Below, piece after piece: positions 57,157-57,424 of a stretch of 57,424 nt of DNA (positions are counted from its first letter, which is position 1; each line of letters starts with the position of its first letter). The position numbers were made by a program, and so were the translations under genes. This stretch comes from a virus, in IMG/VR virus record IMGVR_UViG_3300038825_001534, positions 1 to 57,424 of that record, one strand, 5' to 3'. The notes under the pieces were generated by a model, which ran no database searches, was not told the origin of the DNA, and saw nothing but the letters and a program-made list of their open reading frames with translations.

Positions 57157-57424
57157 TACACTTTCTTACAAACAAAATTTTAAAATAATTTTTCTAAAAA
57201 ATGCCCCCTCTGTATCTTATTTCTGCCATATTCCTAAAACTGAAGATATTTTCCTAGGAAATTCCTAGTGTTTTCCTAGTCTAAAATGCTCTAGAATTGT
57301 TGTATATCAACGTTTTTCCTAAAACTAAGCTAAAAAAGGCTTGTTTTAAAAAAAAAAAAATAAAATGTTTGTAAGGAATAGTACTAGGAAAAAACTTTGA
57401 GGCCTTTCGGCCCCTTATTAATAT
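57157..57424. other. noncoding end region with TTCCTA motifs and hairpin
   Basis: No gene is seen in these 268 bases. They contain repeated TTTTCCTA and ATTCCTAAAACT motifs (57227-57280 and 57312), matching the complement of the 30-bp repeat core. At 57402-57417 GGCC-TTTC-GGCC forms a short hairpin, which on the minus strand has a GAAA loop and a nearby T-run, possibly a terminator for a gene beyond the window. AT-rich and promoter-like, upstream of terS. Confidence 0.6.

Noticed and set aside
1-57424. Circular closure of the window through the left partial gene
   Set aside because: Joining the right end to the left partial gene yields RGRKASKFFP after the His ligand instead of the expected arginine-containing strand, so the ends do not appear to join.
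1-57424. tRNA genes and an integrase or lysogeny module
   Set aside because: No cloverleaf with conserved T-arm bases and no tyrosine or serine recombinase motif was seen by reading; a dedicated search would be needed to exclude them fully.

Overview
The window is phage DNA. It is very AT-rich, tightly packed and almost entirely transcribed leftward (minus strand). It carries a complete virion gene set: TerS at the right end, TerL, a large portal of 774 aa, scaffold, an HK97-type major capsid protein of 305 aa, head-tail adaptors, a P22/T7-type stabilisation or nozzle protein, tail fibre genes and three large internal (ejection) proteins. It also carries a family-A DNA polymerase replisome. 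No tail sheath or tape-measure gene was seen, so I infer a podovirus. The gene order, protein style and composition suggest an uncultured marine podovirus of an alphaproteobacterium, perhaps of the SAR11/SAR116-infecting HMO-2011 type. That placement is inference. No integrase, CI-like repressor, tRNA, rRNA or CRISPR array was seen.

Layout from left to right. 1-3118: a truncated 2-oxoglutarate (2OG) oxygenase, a DNA cytosine methyltransferase whose gene is overprinted by a second long reading frame, and five small proteins. 3162-3991: a four-gene plus-strand island, including two short cysteine-bearing exported-type proteins. 3988-15011: replication and recombination genes. These are a LAGLIDADG endonuclease abutting PolA, two oxygenases, a zinc ribbon, a DUF3310 protein, a UvrD-type helicase, an AEP-type primase, two conserved replication-region proteins, a plus-strand SNF2-like helicase, a DPPY methylase-like protein and a PD-(D/E)XK exonuclease. 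15020-20713: a membrane protein and the internal virion or ejection cassette. 20751-24058: two glycosyltransferases, a 2OG oxygenase, a JmjC/cupin oxygenase and small basic proteins. 24051-34706: stabilisation protein, two oxygenases and a DUF6065-like protein, glycine-rich tail fibre, tail repeat protein and adaptors. 34706-39753: lysine-rich small proteins, three of which end in the same C-terminal tag, then one more oxygenase, the M15 endolysin and membrane proteins. 39743-51352: decoration or structural proteins, major capsid protein followed by a terminator, scaffold, GroES-like co-chaperonin, SAM methyltransferase, holin, portal and TerL. 51353-57424: small early-type genes, including a compositionally distinct Gp88 pair and a VRR-NUC-like nuclease. 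This region is rich in palindromes and direct repeats and ends with TerS.

How the genes work together. PolA, primase, helicases, exonuclease and the putative ssDNA-handling proteins form a self-contained replisome without a DnaB-type helicase. GroES probably assists capsid folding. At least eight Fe(II)/2OG-type oxygenases are spread along the genome, several beside glycosyltransferase and tail genes. This suggests protein or nucleotide modification, but no substrate can be read from the sequence. Many small genes are coupled by ATGA or TAATG overlaps and have AGGAG-type ribosome binding sites. Three near-consensus sigma70-like promoters sit just upstream of major virion transcription units.
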